From positions 128,142,235 through 128,206,234 of the forward strand of contig NC_044558.1 of NCBI RefSeq assembly GCF_007565055.1: a stretch of 64,000 nucleotides of DNA, read 5' to 3'. The stretch comes from Rhinopithecus roxellana. Taxonomy: Eukaryota > Chordata > Mammalia > Primates > Cercopithecidae. This document shows, in pieces, positions 52,461-64,000 of the stretch. The number at the start of each line of letters is the position of its first letter. The first letter of the stretch is position 1. The position numbers were made by a program, and so were the translations under genes. The notes under the pieces were generated by a model. The model ran no database searches. It was given only the letters and a program-made list of their open reading frames with translations, and was not told where the DNA came from.

Positions 52461-53149
52461 CATTTTTATGTTGTCTGTGGTTAATTTAACACCACAGTGG
52501 CAGAGGTGGGTGGTTGTGATAGAGATCGCATGGTCCTACGAAGCCTAAAATGTTTATTATTTGTCCCTTTATAGAAGTTTGTTAACCCCCTGGTCTAGAG
52601 TTTGGAAATGGGAATGAAAGGCTGAAGTAGGCCACAATCCAATGCAAGGCTGCACATAAGAAGGTCTGAATAAGTGTAAAAATTATGTGCATTCAAAACA
52701 GTAACATTAACTGTGGACTTTGGTAATAAGAAAAGGAATCATGTTGGAGAGTGAAATTGAGTCAGTTGGGAATAGACCAAATTACATTCTCAGGGGAGAA
52801 TTTCATTTCTTGGTGAGGAAAATTATGCCCTTTGGGTTGGTAAATATTATCTCCTCTTTAATAAAACAGTGGCCTGGCCACCTGTTAGACACTGAGAAGT
52901 CTAGACTAATACTCAATGTATTCGGATGTTTGCTCGCTATTTCCGATGGAAAAGTCTGGTTTGATTGTTAAAGTGAAATATTTGACCTTTCAGAGTCTGA
53001 AAACACCATTGCTTCATTTCAAGGTTTAAGATAAACCCATTTTTCTTTTCTTTCTTTTGTAGTAAAATGTGCTTGAATAATATTGATTAACTATCCTGAC
53101 CATTATGTGAACTAAATATATATCTATATACATATAAAAAATGATGATA
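52461..53149. other. Intergenic sequence, nothing recognised
   Basis: Unique DNA; the 83-codon open frame at 52720-52971 has no recognisable motif. Confidence 0.45.
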
Positions 53150-53335
53150 CCTTCCAGTCATTTTCTTGCAACATGCTTTTGAATACGTTATATAATTTAA
53201 TCCTTAAAACAGCCCTATAAATCTGTTTTTTTTTTAACAAAAAAAATTCTGCTTTACAAAGGAAGAAGTTGAGACTCAGTAAAATTAAGTGACCATCCCA
53301 GAGTCTCAGCTACTTAAGAGTAGGGTGAATCTTGG
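53150..53335 (-). repeat. MIR fragment, antisense (probable)
   Basis: TTTAATCCTTAAAACAGCCC, TTTACAAAGGAAGAAGTTGA, GACTCAGTAAAATTAAGTGA and CTACTTAAGAGTAGGGTGAA track the antisense MIR core. Confidence 0.6.
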
Positions 53336-53812
53336 ATAATTCTTGTAGCAAATTTATTTGTTGGTAGAAAACAAATGCAAACTAATACTGCTTAAGATCC
53401 TCTAAAGTTTTTCTCTTGGAAAAAGAATTTATTAGAATTGTAGACTTTCTCAGTGCAAGGCTTTCTTTATCCTTGGAATTAGGCAGAATAAACAATGCCA
53501 AAAATTCAATGTGTGTGTGTTTTTTTTTCTGTTTTCAAACTCATAGAAATTGTAAATATGAGCAATTGATCATGTCTCTGAGAATTAACTCTTTCTGTAC
53601 AGAGTGCTGCAGAGCTTTGATGTGACCTGATACTTCGTCCCTAAAGAGTCTAGAATACCAATGGAAAAGAAAACCATGTAGCAAATTAGCCCAAGAACCA
53701 TTAAAGGCAAAACAAAACAAAAACAAACAAACAAAGAAAACACAAGGATCCCAGTGATGTCCCTAAGGAATAGTTGGCTTAAAAACTTTTTGGAAGGAGG
53801 AGAGGTCTCTGG

Positions 53813-53891
53813 TATAAACTTCCGCCCTCCTCTGGCTTCTGTTCCCTTACCCTCTGCCCCCTGCGGAGTTGTGTTTTCTGGGAATCAGCAA
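53813..53891 (+). promoter_or_regulatory. SLCO1C1: Candidate SLCO1C1 promoter and first noncoding exon
   Basis: A TATAAA box (53813-53818) is followed by a short GC-richer stretch (CTGCCCCCTGCGGAGTTG) and a possible donor GTAAGA at 53892, so an exon of about 50 nt starting near 53843 is possible. It lies 4.2 kb upstream of the SLCO1C1 start codon on the same strand. No transcript evidence is available here; this is inference. Confidence 0.3.
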
Positions 53892-54248
53892 GTAAGATCA
53901 CAAGTGGTCTTTTCTTTTATTCACTCTCTCCCATAAAGAAAGCTTTATCACGTGTGGCCTTAAACTTGCAGCAAATTGCAAAGAAATGGCTCAAAAGCTT
54001 CAGCTCTTTCTGTGCCCTGGGAGCTGAGATGCACGTCAGTGGCCTTGCCAGCGTGGCCAATTCTCTGCTGACTGCCAGAAAAAAGAGGCCAGGAGGAAAG
54101 AGGAAAGAGAAGAGATTGCTCAGGGGTGAGACCATGCCCTTCATCTTTTCTTTCCCCTAATCTGCTCTGCCTGTGTTCACCCACACTCTCCCCACCTGGC
54201 AAAATTGTTCAAAATTGCTGTGGAGTTTACCTCAGTTTCCTCTTTCAG

Positions 54249-54320
54249 CCTGTGGTGTGTGGTCCATCCTCTCGCTGAGCACATTGAAAGGAACTGGCTA
54301 TCTTTGATCTCTACCTCCAG
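54249..54320 (+). other. SLCO1C1: Candidate SLCO1C1 5'UTR exon
   Basis: Seventy-two bases are bracketed by a strong acceptor (CTCAGTTTCCTCTTTCAG, ends 54248) and a consensus donor CAG|GTAAGA (54321). It contains no ATG, as expected of a 5'UTR exon, and sits upstream of the coding start at 58082 on the same strand. Well-shaped splice sites support it, but its use is inferred. Confidence 0.45.
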
Positions 54321-54504
54321 GTAAGACTTCGTTCTCTCATTTTATATTTTGTGACTAATACGTCAGATTCTTATGGGAGATGAACCCTTAATTTCTGTGC
54401 TATTTATGTTTTATCCATAAAAATTATCAATGAAAGATGATGATCCCCTTGTTAGTTTGATGAAAATAAGACAGAAGATTGGTTAAGGAAATCAGATAAA
54501 CTCA

Positions 54505-54700
54505 AATTTGAGTTCAAATTTTGAATCTCATGCTTGTAAGTTGTTTAGTTTTTGACAAGTCACTTAATTGCTTTGGGCCATCTAATTTAAACAATGGAAC
54601 TCTAATACTATGCTTGTTGGGTTGTTTTAAGGATTAGAAAGAGTACATACATCACCCAACACAAAAATAGTACTTATTAAATCTGAATCTGACACAAATA
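54505..54700 (+). repeat. MIR element, sense (probable)
   Basis: TTTGAATCTCATGCTTGTAA, GACAAGTCACTTAATTGCTT, TTGTTTTAAGGATTAGAAAG and ATAGTACTTATTAAAT follow the MIR sense core and tail. Confidence 0.6.
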
Positions 54701-56119
54701 ATTTGTATTGGTTGGGAAATTAGTTTCTAAACAACACACACTCCTCTCCAGCAAGTGCCATGAGGCTATTTTTTAGCTCGTCTGAAGGGCGGCATCCTGG
54801 TGTCCAGAAGTCAAGCCGGGACAGAGGTTTTCCTCATGGGAGATGGCCAAGAGAAGACAGGGAGGAGCGTGGTTGCCTTTAGGACTTTCTCTGTGGCAGT
54901 CCTTGGGGACTGATTGCTGGACAGAGTCTGAATCAGTTGCAGAGCAGAGGGGTTGAGTACATCTGTGGGATCTAACTACAACCTTCATAAGCCACTTGCT
55001 CTCTATATTTAAAATCTGAAGGGTTGATTTTGAAACCCATGAGGATAGATTATTCAATGTTTTTGAACTAAAGGAAGAGAAACTGCTTGGCTTGTTTTTC
55101 TTTGGCCTCCAGAATAAGTTATGCTCCAAACCCAGGGTATTGGATGAAAACTGTCATATGTCTTTTCCTGGAAGAATCTATTCAAGTGGACAGAGATCAA
55201 TTAAGGATTTGCCAAATGCAAATCATTCTGAATAACTGTGTACTCTTGCTCTACTTCTGCAGTTGCAAATGAAGAGAGAGAGCCTTCAGGCCCCAAGAAT
55301 CTTTCCATTCACGTCATTGAGCTTCCTTCCCTCTCTTTTTACAGGGGATGAACTGTAGCCTCCTTGGAACACACTACACTTGCAATAATTTGCGCATTAG
55401 CCATCAAGACACTTCAGTAAAGCTATGTAGTGCCAATAGTTTAAGCTGGATACTATTTTGCCCTCACACAAAGTGAACTGAGATAACTATTTTTATCTTT
55501 CGTTATCACTTTTGAATTTCAGTTACAGTGATTTTTCTGTCAATACCTCCATATATTAGATAACTTAAAATGTCCTATAGTGTCTCAAGTTTTTCAGTAG
55601 TGTTTTTAACATAATTATTTTTTCTCTTTGGCATTAGCATTCTAGATGTAACACTTTGGATCTTTTAAAGACAAATTTAGGATAAGTGATAGCATATTTT
55701 ATTATTAAACAATTTATTTGTATTTTCTGGCCACTGGCTTTAATATTATGACTGATGAGAAATAATATGATATCTGAATCCCCAAAACAGAAGGCCAATT
55801 TGAATTATATAATTTAATCGTTTGAAGAAGATTGCAATTTAAGCCATAAATTTAATAATTATCCATTTCTTATTTTAAAACCTTTCTGGTTTGTATATCT
55901 CTTGCTTGGCAATGTTTTTTACTCAGAGTTTTGTAGTAAAGGTATCTATTTACCATTGTATAACTCTGTGTTTCCCAAACCCTGTTTTCCTTGTCCTGGC
56001 AAAATATTGGTCTAGAAAAGTAGTCCTAGTGACTCAGTAGATACAGGAAGTTGGCTGTTGGTATCAGATATTGGTAAGGAAGAATCTCTATATTCTTCAT
56101 TTCTTAAACTTTGTTTTTA
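54701..56119. other. SLCO1C1 5' region intron, nothing recognised
   Basis: No named repeat or firm exon. A T-rich tract followed by GGCCTCCAG at 55111 could be a cryptic acceptor, but no donor-defined exon is obvious after it. Confidence 0.4.
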
Positions 56120-56800
56120 AAATCAGTAATAGATGTTGAATTTTATCAACATGTTTTTCATGTCCTGAAATTCTGTTTTTTATTTTGAATTATTCGTGTG
56201 GTAATTTAGGTGAATAAATTTCCCGTAATTAACCAATTGTTTCATCTTTTAGAATAATTTTAATCATAGAACAAGAGTTAGTTTGGATTTGCTAGCATTT
56301 TACTTAGAATTTTTGTAATCTATGGGCTTGATCTGAAATCTTCCTTTCTGTGCTATCTTTGTGCTGTTTTGTTACCAAGATGATTTTAGTTTTGTCAAAC
56401 TAATGGAGACAAAGATTATCTGTTTCCATTATCTGCTATCTTTCCTCAAAGAATATCCCTTGATAAAGCACTTCTGGTACATCATCTATCCTTAGTATCT
56501 TTGTTTAGGGAATAGTTTCAGAGTATTTTTGATAATGTCTTTCTTGGCTATTTTCTCTTCTGGTTTTTATCAATAAAGGTAACGAATATTTGCTAGAAAC
56601 TTATCCATTAAGTCAAGATATTAAACTTACTTCTACATTCGATGCATCTTCTTATGTTTTATACTCCTAAACATCTGTGTTTTATCTCATTAATATGTAT
56701 TTGTATTTTTTTTTGTCTTGATTGGCATTATTAGCTCTTTGTTTTGCTTATTTTTTGTTTTTAATTTTTCTGTTTCACTCACTCTTCTTTTAAAGTTACG
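56120..56800 (-). repeat. Old L1M fragment, antisense
   Basis: AGATGTTGAATTTTATCAAC, ATTTGCTAGCATTTTACTTA and TATTTGCTAGAAACTTATCC occur in the order of the antisense L1 ORF2. Strongly diverged. Confidence 0.55.
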
Positions 56801-58056
56801 CATGCTTATAAAATGAATCTAAAAGCCTAATAATAATTTTTTTGAAACCAGACCCTTGCTTCATCCTTTCTTTACTCATTTCCCACTCCCTGGAGAAATC
56901 CACTTAACTTTTAAACTGTTGAAGTCCTCTGCTGTTTTACCTTCATATTATTAATACAAAGCAAACCGTTTATACTACTATTACTTGATTTTTCAGTTTG
57001 AGAAAGTATGAATTGAAATGATGTTGGATGAGGTTTAGTAAACACAAAACAAGCATTGCATAAAGTCAAGGTGATATACACATAGTCAGAATAAATTTCT
57101 GCCACAATAAATGAAATTTGACTCATAACATTATTCCTTTAGGAATAATATTATTCCACTTCTATGATGTGGATATAGAAGTTCTCTATTAATGTACAAT
57201 TGTGTCATGTGACAATATTAAGGAGACTGAGAAATTACTTTGTTGAATTCTTTGATTTAGGTTAGATTATCAGGCAGGCACTGAGCCATGTGGAATCCTA
57301 AAGAAGTAGGGGCACAGGATATGTAAATATTGATGTGAACAGGGAGAAAATAGGTTCAGTGTGTGATCCTGTCCTGTGAGGGGTGGTGGGAAATTGAGCA
57401 TGGGAAGCAAGGCTGTCTTTTTTAAGACTGATCAAAGACTGTTCTTTCACCTGAATTCAATCTAAGCCTGAGGCACAAATCATGTTGCTCCCTTATTTGT
57501 CAAACAAAAACAATACACAAATTGGACCTCTTCTCTTTTGTCATATTTTAAGGCTTACTTTGGGTGCTACAGGAATCATAAGGTGGTATAAGGATCTACA
57601 ATGAATGTAAAACTTTTCTATTTGTTTTGCTAAGAAGACAGATTTAAAGGCTTTAAAGACTTTATTCTAATGAATCAATATTCAAATAGTTGAATTCCTC
57701 TTCTTCCTTTCCTGCTTGCTCCTAGTTTAAACTGGCAAGACCACAAAGTTAGCAAAATTCTGTCTCATTATTTATTCCAAAGGCAACACTTAAATTTATT
57801 CTTTGCCATAATGAGGCTTAAACTGGAGGGATTGAGAAAGAATGCTAGCTACAGAGTTCCAATAGCAGGATTAGTTAATCAGATATCCTGGTTGGTTTTA
57901 ATTGAAAACATTTGCCAACTTACTGTGACAACAAAAGGTAGATTCACTTTAAATTGGGTCCATAGAATTGTGGTATATTGTTGAATAAAAAACTTTAATA
58001 AATTGTGTAGTATTTATTTATTTATTTATGTTTACTTTAAAAACTAACTTTGACAG
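56801..58056. other. SLCO1C1 intron, nothing recognised
   Basis: Unique AT-rich sequence. It ends with AAACTAACTTTGACAG, a good branch-point-like CTAAC directly before the acceptor of the coding exon. Confidence 0.5.
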
Positions 58057-58210
58057 ATCAGAGTCAAGGAATGTGTTTATAATGGACACTTCATCCAAAG
58101 AAAATATCCAGTTATTCTGCAAAACTTCAGTGCAACCTGTTGGAAGGCCTTCTTTTAAAACAGAATATCCCTCCTCAGAGGAAAAGCAACCATGCTGTGG
58201 TGAACTAAAG
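58057..58210 (+). CDS. SLCO1C1: SLCO1C1 first coding exon, residues 1-43
   Basis: Acceptor TTTGACAG ends at 58056; 25 nt of 5'UTR precede the ATG at 58082-58084. It encodes MDTSSKENIQLFCKTSVQPV, then GRPSFKTEYPSSEEKQPCCG and ELK, the cytosolic N-terminus of OATP1C1, a sodium-independent carrier of thyroxine and other organic anions at the blood-brain barrier. This start is chosen because the upstream in-frame ATG (58028) lies on the intron side of the acceptor. The donor is a weaker GTAGAG (58211); reading through it stops after nine codons. Phase 0 end. Confidence 0.93.
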
Positions 58211-58439
58211 GTAGAGCAACCAAGAAGTAAACAGTGTTGATGCTCTTAATTTTCTGTCCAGATATCTTCTATATGAAGTTAGAATGAGCATTGTTTTCTC
58301 CTTTTTAAAGAACGATCTTAGATGCAATTTACTAAAACCACACCTTGCCAGGCGGTGCCAGCAATCTCTACCTGACCATGTCAGTTAAATTACTTTCCAG
58401 GACTCATTTAAATGCCCCTCCTAAAGAGAAAAGACAGAA

Positions 58440-58580
58440 ATAGTAGAAACTACTATTTATCGAACTTCTGCCATGTGCAAGATATTATGCCAAGCACAGA
58501 TATAACATTTAATCTGTGAAACATCACGTTACTCCCATTTTGCCAATAAACATGGGAATAATGTTACAGAGTAAGGAGAA
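58440..58580 (-). repeat. MIR fragment, antisense (probable)
   Basis: ACTATTTATCGAACTTCTGC, CATGTGCAAGATATTATGCC and TCACGTTACTCCCATTTTGC follow the antisense MIR pattern. Confidence 0.55.
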
Positions 58581-59274
58581 GAGCTGCTTTTTAAGTAATG
58601 CTTTGTGTGCTCCTATTCTTTCTTTATACAAATATTCGCTCAACAAATCTCTGCTTTTTTCATATAAATGCTAACCTTCCCTATGAATGTTCTGTCACAG
58701 ATCCGTATCTAGCAAAATATATAAGCTGGATATCAAAGACATGTTTTCCATTGAGAAAAATATTTGACTATGAATTTAATAAGCATAAACATAAACACAA
58801 GGAATAATAGTTGCACTTTTTCAGTCTGTACATTATGTTCCCTGGTGGTGCACGCACCACCCTGTGAAATACATACTCTCAAATGCTGGATGTGTTATAG
58901 GATGTCAGGTGTGTGGCTTATGGTTTCATTTACTTTCTTACCAATGAATATCTCACCATATACTGACTCTTTGATGTAAGACTCCTTTGAGTGCCCCTCT
59001 GGACCAGAGTGGAAGAAGACAAAGAGAATTCAATATACATTTTGCATAAAAATCAAATATATATTTTAAATTCCAAGAGAATTTGAACTTTTGAAAATGT
59101 ACATGTGCTTAAGGCTGGTGGAAACCTTGAACAGTGTTTGAATTTCAGCAATAATAAAGTTGATATCATACATTGTTCTTTGTTGTTTGTTTTGTATTTG
59201 TTTGTCTATTTACTTGGTTTCCAACTGTGTGTCAAGCCGGAGTCAGACTAAGTGTGACCTGTCATATTTTCCAG
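58581..59274. other. SLCO1C1 intron, nothing recognised
   Basis: Unique sequence; the chance open frame at 58598-58807 has no motif. Confidence 0.45.
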
Positions 59275-59416
59275 GTGTTCTTGGGTGCCTTGTCTTTTGT
59301 TTACTTTGCCAAAGCATTGGCAGAAGGCTATCTGAAGAGCACCATCACTCAGATAGAGAGAAGGTTTGATATCCCTTCTTCACTGGTGGGAGTTATTGAT
59401 GGTAGTTTTGAAATTG
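59275..59416 (+). CDS. SLCO1C1: SLCO1C1 second coding exon, residues 44-90
   Basis: Acceptor CATATTTTCCAG (ends 59274) and donor GTAGGT (59417). It encodes VFLGALSFVYFAKALAEGYL, then KSTITQIERRFDIPSS and LVGVIDGSFEI. The first 20 residues form transmembrane helix 1 of the 12-helix OATP fold. ITQIERRFDIPSSLVGVIDG is the conserved loop and start of helix 2. The exon ends in phase 1: the last g joins 'gg' of the next exon to make Gly91. The upstream open frame (from 59173) is intronic read-through. Confidence 0.95.
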
Positions 59417-61079
59417 GTAGGTATTACAGATGACTTTAATTTTAAGCCCAAGATCTTATAGGCGTCGCTAAAGGACATCTTCTGCTTCTGTTGTCTGCTG
59501 GGATCTGATTCTATTCATAAAATCTTTTTTGGGGGGACAGAATTTGCCATGATCTTATTCTACAGGAGAGGCAATTTTCTCAGAGCAATCAACAGTAAAT
59601 TTTTCTCCCAAGGTGTTCGGTATTGTATGGTTCACACAACTCAGAGTTCCACATCAGAGTAAGTGATTTTCTTGGAGAAGAGGGTGAGATGCTAATTGGT
59701 ATTTTGAGTTAAACATATGTAGAAGTGTCTTTACAGAAGAACAATACACCTGGGAGCCCTATGATTCAATTTTAGAGATGTGGAATAATCCAAATGCGCT
59801 GTACAAGAATTTACTGCAATGATGAAAGAAGTTACATCATAAAAGGGATTTTTCCACCCGGTGGCCTAGAAAGAAGAATAAAGGAATTCTATTACCAAGA
59901 ACACAAGATTCGAGCAGGCAATAAAAATTCAAATCTCAGGTGTCTTTGGTTAGCAATTGACTATAGACTCCTTAGAAATTAAAAAGACCGAGTAATTTGA
60001 GTCACTGTTTTAGAAGTAATTTAAAGAGGATAATCCTAGTTAGTCTGCCTCCTGAATTGATTAACTAAAAGGCCTTAATTTTTTGTTGAAGTAAACAAAA
60101 CAGCACCCTCTCTGGTCCTTGAGGCTTGTTTAGATTCAGATATATGCTAGTAAAACCTCTAACTGCTCCAATTTTAACTTTACCTGGTGAACTTTCAGAA
60201 CAGTGAATATATATTTTTCAACCCTTTAACAATTTATTTCTTTTTGTATATACTATGTGTTTTGGTTCTCACTCTGAATATCACAGAAAAAATAAAATGA
60301 ATAAGTAACCTTTTGCCTTCAGGCATTTACTTCCCAAATTCATCTTTTGTCATCCTTCCAGAATGACATTTCTGAGTGCCAATCAAACTTCAATGTCCAC
60401 ACAAATTACTGGGCAATCTTTTAAAAATCTTTTTTAAAACCTGATTAGGTAGGAACAGAATAAAATTCTGAATTTCTAATAAGCTCCCAAATGATGTTGA
60501 TGTTTCTAGTCAGTTGATCACACTTTGTGTAGCAGGTTTCCGAAACATCTGATCACATCAATCTTTTATGTAATTTGCTTAGATTGGCCCAGATGGTTGA
60601 TTTATTCCTTGAGCCCTGTTCTACTGATGGCCCTGCACTGAATGAAGGGCCAAAGAGAATCAAGGTAAATGTTGACACATTATATCATGAGAGGAAACAA
60701 GGAGAAAGAGGTAACTGGTGCAGATAAAAGAATAGAGCAGATATGAGCAGGCAAAACATTACATATCATGATGTTTTGATGTTTTTCTCACTCTAGATTA
60801 TTACATAAAAATATTTCAGAGCTGAAGAGGCATATAAATGATTTGGTCCAAAGCTTTGTTTGGGGTCCCAGGTCCTGATGCAACTTGAGAGAAAAGTTCA
60901 TAGAGAGTACTAAGTTTTCACAGGAAGTAGCAGAAACCCATGACTACAAATTCACATTAATTTTTCCAGACCATTCTCGGTATATAAATTATTTATTGGA
61001 TTAGTTGCCTTAAAATGGCTTAAAAGTTCTCTTACTTCCATTGAAAACCTTTATCCCAAACATTACAAGTTTGCCATAA
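59417..61079. other. SLCO1C1 intron, nothing recognised
   Basis: No named transposon or exon seen; short open frames (59794-59982) lack motifs. Confidence 0.45.
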
Positions 61080-62100
61080 TTATTTGAATTACATAAATTT
61101 CCAGACAAATGACTTTCCTGCACATAACCTTAATTTACTTCTTTTGCCTCTTTTTGCATTCCTTCCTTCCAAGGTTCTGGAACTAACATCATCCTCCATC
61201 TTTATGTTATTTGTATGTGGCAACTTTGTTGAAATTCTGTTAGTTTTAATTAATTTTCCATGGAAACTGTAGAGTTTTCTGGACAAATTGTCTGAAACAA
61301 AATATAATTTCATATCTTTCTTTGCAACTCTTAGATCTGTTTTTTTTGTTGTTGTTGTTATTACCTTATTACATTAGCCTCAGTACTATGTTGAAGAGAA
61401 GCATTTACAATGGACATCTTTCTCTTCTGTTTGACCTTGATGCAAACACTTTCAAAATTTTAGTATTAAGCAATATGCTTGCTTTGTGGTTTTGATAGAT
61501 ACACTTTAAAAGCTGGTGTGCTCAGATTTGTTTTTTCCTACCATAAATGAATGATTAATTCTATTTAGTACTTTTACGATGTCTATTAAGTTAACTATGG
61601 AATTATTCCCCTTCCATTTGTTATATAGTGATTTAATTAATAATTTATTTTTACTTGGTGGTACTCTTATACTAGTATAATAAATTGCGCTTGGTTAGGA
61701 TATTTTTATTTTATATACTATTCAGTTTGCTAATATTTTGTTTAGGATTTTTACATCTATCTTCATAACCAAGTTTAGGCTCTAATTGTCTTTTCTTATA
61801 TTATCCTTGACTAGTTTTGGTTTTAAGAAAATAGTAGCCTTACAAGATGAATTCAATGACTTTCGTTCTTTTCTGTTATCTGAAGTGTGTGTGTGTGTGT
61901 GTGCGCGCGCGCGCGGGCGCGCGCGCGCGTGTGCATAGAGAGAAAAAGAGAAAAGAGAGCAAGAATATGTTACTTTAAAGTTTGGTAAAACGTATTTCTA
62001 AAACTTTCTGTACCTGTTTTTTTGTGAGAAGCTAATGATGGTAAATACGGAAAAATTTTTATATTCAATTTCATTTTTTAAAGATTTTGTATCATCATTT
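61080..62100 (-). repeat. Old L1M fragment, antisense, with a GT/GC repeat inside
   Basis: CAACTTTGTTGAAATTCTGT, AGTACTATGTTGAAGAGAAG, TTTGCTAATATTTTGTTTAG and CTTACAAGATGAATTCAATG occur in the order of antisense L1 ORF2. An alternating purine-pyrimidine tract lies at 61885-61934. Confidence 0.65.
61885..61934. repeat. (GT)n(GC)n alternating tract, Z-DNA-prone
   Basis: About nine GT units, then GC units with one GGG interruption, then GTGTGCA: 50 bp of almost perfect purine-pyrimidine alternation including about 26 bp of pure G/C. Very unusual in this AT-rich window. Confidence 0.92.
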
Positions 62101-63874
62101 ATATTCCAAGTGTATCTCCTGAGATCTCAGAAAAGATATTAAGGAAGCAAAAACTTTGATAGATACAGTATATATATATATATATTACAGATGCTGAACT
62201 TATATTGTCTTGTATATGATATGCCCATTAGCATAACACAGAAATAGACTGTAAACAGGAGTCCTTTATTGTGTGGTGTTGGTGAAGTGTAGGCGAGAAC
62301 AGGAGAGAATTGCCTATAATGTGACAGTCAACTTTCATTTTCTATTGGTTTGTTTATTGTGGTAAATTAACAAACATATAGATAGATTATCAAAATAATA
62401 TGATGTACAATGTCTTCTACTAAATTCTTAAATTTCAAATGAGAAATCTTATGCTCAATTATTAGTTTTTTAATATGAACATTAAGAAGAGCTTAATTCT
62501 TCTTGGAGCCATAAAGACTAGGACCACTGTTCAAGTCATGTTTCTCACTATCATTCTTATTATCCTCAAGCCCACAAAAATTACTGCTTTATTTCCAATT
62601 TACTAAAGCTGGCAATGTGAGTGAACACTAGTAAATTAGATGATTGCTTACAGATATAGGGAAACATGCTTTTGCCCCAAAATTGGAAATAAGGAGAACT
62701 TCAAAGCAAGGCCACCCATTAGCCATCACAATCAATTGCTGGGAAATTGTTGAGATCTTACTCTATCTAGCACTGTACATCTTAAAAACTAAATATCTCA
62801 AATAAATATAGCTAAAGCTTTAAAGTCCCTTGAAGTCTAAAACCTTAACAATGTTTATCAAAGCATGTTCTAGGAATCATCTCTATCAACACACTGGAGT
62901 TAGTATTTGAAATGCAGATTTCCTGACCTGACCCCAGACCATGGACTCAGAAACATTTGGTATTTGCCAAGAATCTGCATTTTTAACAAGTTTCCATTTG
63001 CTTCACCATTTCCTTTCAGTATTTTTATGCACAGCAAAGCCTGAGAAATATTACTTGAAGCATGTTTAATCACTTATCACCATCATCAACTAAAAGTAAT
63101 GGATCACATGCTTCAGTAGAGACATTTTGGAAAACCATAATTTCTACTTTCAAAAAAACCCCAATAGTTTTAAACCATTTTTCACAAAAGAGATAGATGG
63201 GCATATTTTATAGAGATTTTGTATTTCGTAAAATTTGTGTTATAGGCATATGTTGAGGTTATATAATTGATGTATACCTGAAGTTGCCTATGTGGAATAA
63301 TTTTTATTTCTATTTTGAGTCTTAATCTTTTTGTACAAAGTTTATTAACAAATCATAAAGTATCATCTGTGTAAATGTGTTTCATCATTTTATTTCATTT
63401 AAAGTGAAGTACAGTTGTGTTTAATTTTTCTATAAAGGATATCAGCTAAATAATTTGTAATGTAGTTCACGAGCAGTTAGACACTAATAGAAGTTTTCAC
63501 AGAAATTTTAATGAATAAAGAAAAAATAAGAAGTTTACTTCAAAATTACTGAAAAATATTTAAGAGAGAAACTAAAGGAAGCCTTCTAGAATTTGACTTC
63601 CTGATAAAATATTTTACAAGGACAAATAATTAGGTTGGATGAAGTGAGGTAGAAGGATTGAATTAAAATATTTTCATAAAGGGATGAGGTGATTGAAGTA
63701 ATGAACATGAGAATTTCAAGAGTAATCTCAGATTAAAGGGAAAAAATTAAATGATGCAGAGATGGCTTAGTCAAAAGAAAACATTGCTTGGTCTGCTATA
63801 TACATTCATTCGGTTATGCTGTTTACTTCTTTCTAAGTTCTCTAATTTATAATGTTTTATTCTTTTCCTCAAAG
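62101..63874. other. SLCO1C1 intron, nothing recognised
   Basis: AT-rich DNA with a TA repeat (62170-62186) and no clear repeat family or exon until the acceptor at 63874. Confidence 0.45.
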
Positions 63875-64000
63875 GGAATCTCTTAGTTATAACATTTGTT
63901 AGCTACTTTGGAGCCAAACTTCACAGGCCAAAAATAATCGGAGCAGGGTGTCTAATAATGGGAGTTGGAACATTACTCATTGCAATGCCTCAGTTCTTCA
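63875..64000 (+). CDS. SLCO1C1: SLCO1C1 third coding exon (cut by window end), residues 91-132
   Basis: Acceptor CTTTTCCTCAAAG (ends 63874). After completing Gly91 it encodes NLLVITFVSYFGAKLHRPKI, then IGAGCLIMGVGTLLIAMPQF and F. These are the second transmembrane helix, the cytoplasmic AKLHRPKIIGAG loop typical of OATPs, and most of helix 3. From memory, human has Val where this has Leu in GCLIMG. The reading frame is open at the window edge; the other exons of this roughly 712-residue carrier lie beyond. Confidence 0.94.

Noticed and set aside
53917..54202. Overlapping open frames on both strands near the SLCO1C1 upstream region
   Set aside because: Mutually overlapping, low-complexity and without family resemblance; a noncoding exon or promoter interpretation fits better.
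58028..58081. Upstream in-frame ATG extending the SLCO1C1 start by 18 codons
   Set aside because: A splice acceptor (ends 58056) lies between it and the accepted ATG, so it is intronic; the family N-terminus begins MDTSSKEN.

Overview
This window is nuclear DNA from a primate. It is AT-rich and intron-dominated, and full of Alu, L1, L2, MIR and MaLR (THE1/MST) retrotransposons. One young Alu at 50795-51103 carries the base pattern typical of Old World monkey AluY (AluYRa-like) copies, so the source is most likely a cercopithecid such as macaque, baboon or vervet rather than human. The order of the two genes matches human chromosome 12p12 (PDE3A followed by SLCO1C1). No bacterial or phage feature and no CRISPR array is present.

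Region 1 (1-about 42650, + strand) is the 3' half of PDE3A, the cGMP-inhibited cAMP phosphodiesterase 3A. Ten exons splice in frame with GT-AG junctions and encode the last 554 residues of the protein. Counting back from the stop codon, with a full length of 1141 residues as in human, puts the catalytic residues exactly on their known numbers: His752/His756, His836/Asp837, Asp950 and Gln1001. The exons are therefore probably 7-16 of 16. The last intron (19605-38258) is 18.7 kb long and holds an L2 remnant, a MST/THE1 mosaic, a solo LTR and a long antisense L1. That L1 carries a 48-bp U2 snRNA fragment flanked by an 11-bp target duplication. The stop codon is at 38498-38500 and a long 3'UTR with several AATAAA signals follows.

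Region 2 (about 42650-53800) is intergenic: two Alus, an L1 3' end, L2 and MLT1 relics, and several microsatellites.

Region 3 (about 53800-64000, + strand) is the 5' part of SLCO1C1 (OATP1C1), the thyroxine and organic anion transporter of brain capillaries and choroid plexus. Candidate 5'UTR exons lie at about 53840-53891 and 54249-54320. Three coding exons follow (58082-58210, 59275-59416, 63875-64000) and encode residues 1-132. The window ends inside the third.

The two genes are neighbours on the same strand and are not known to share a pathway. I found no previously undescribed biological system. The more unusual items are the U2 fragment inside L1, a long alternating GT/GC (Z-DNA-prone) tract, an intronic G-quadruplex motif, perfect palindromes, nested transposons with readable target duplications, and an Alu sitting 14 bases after a PDE3A exon.
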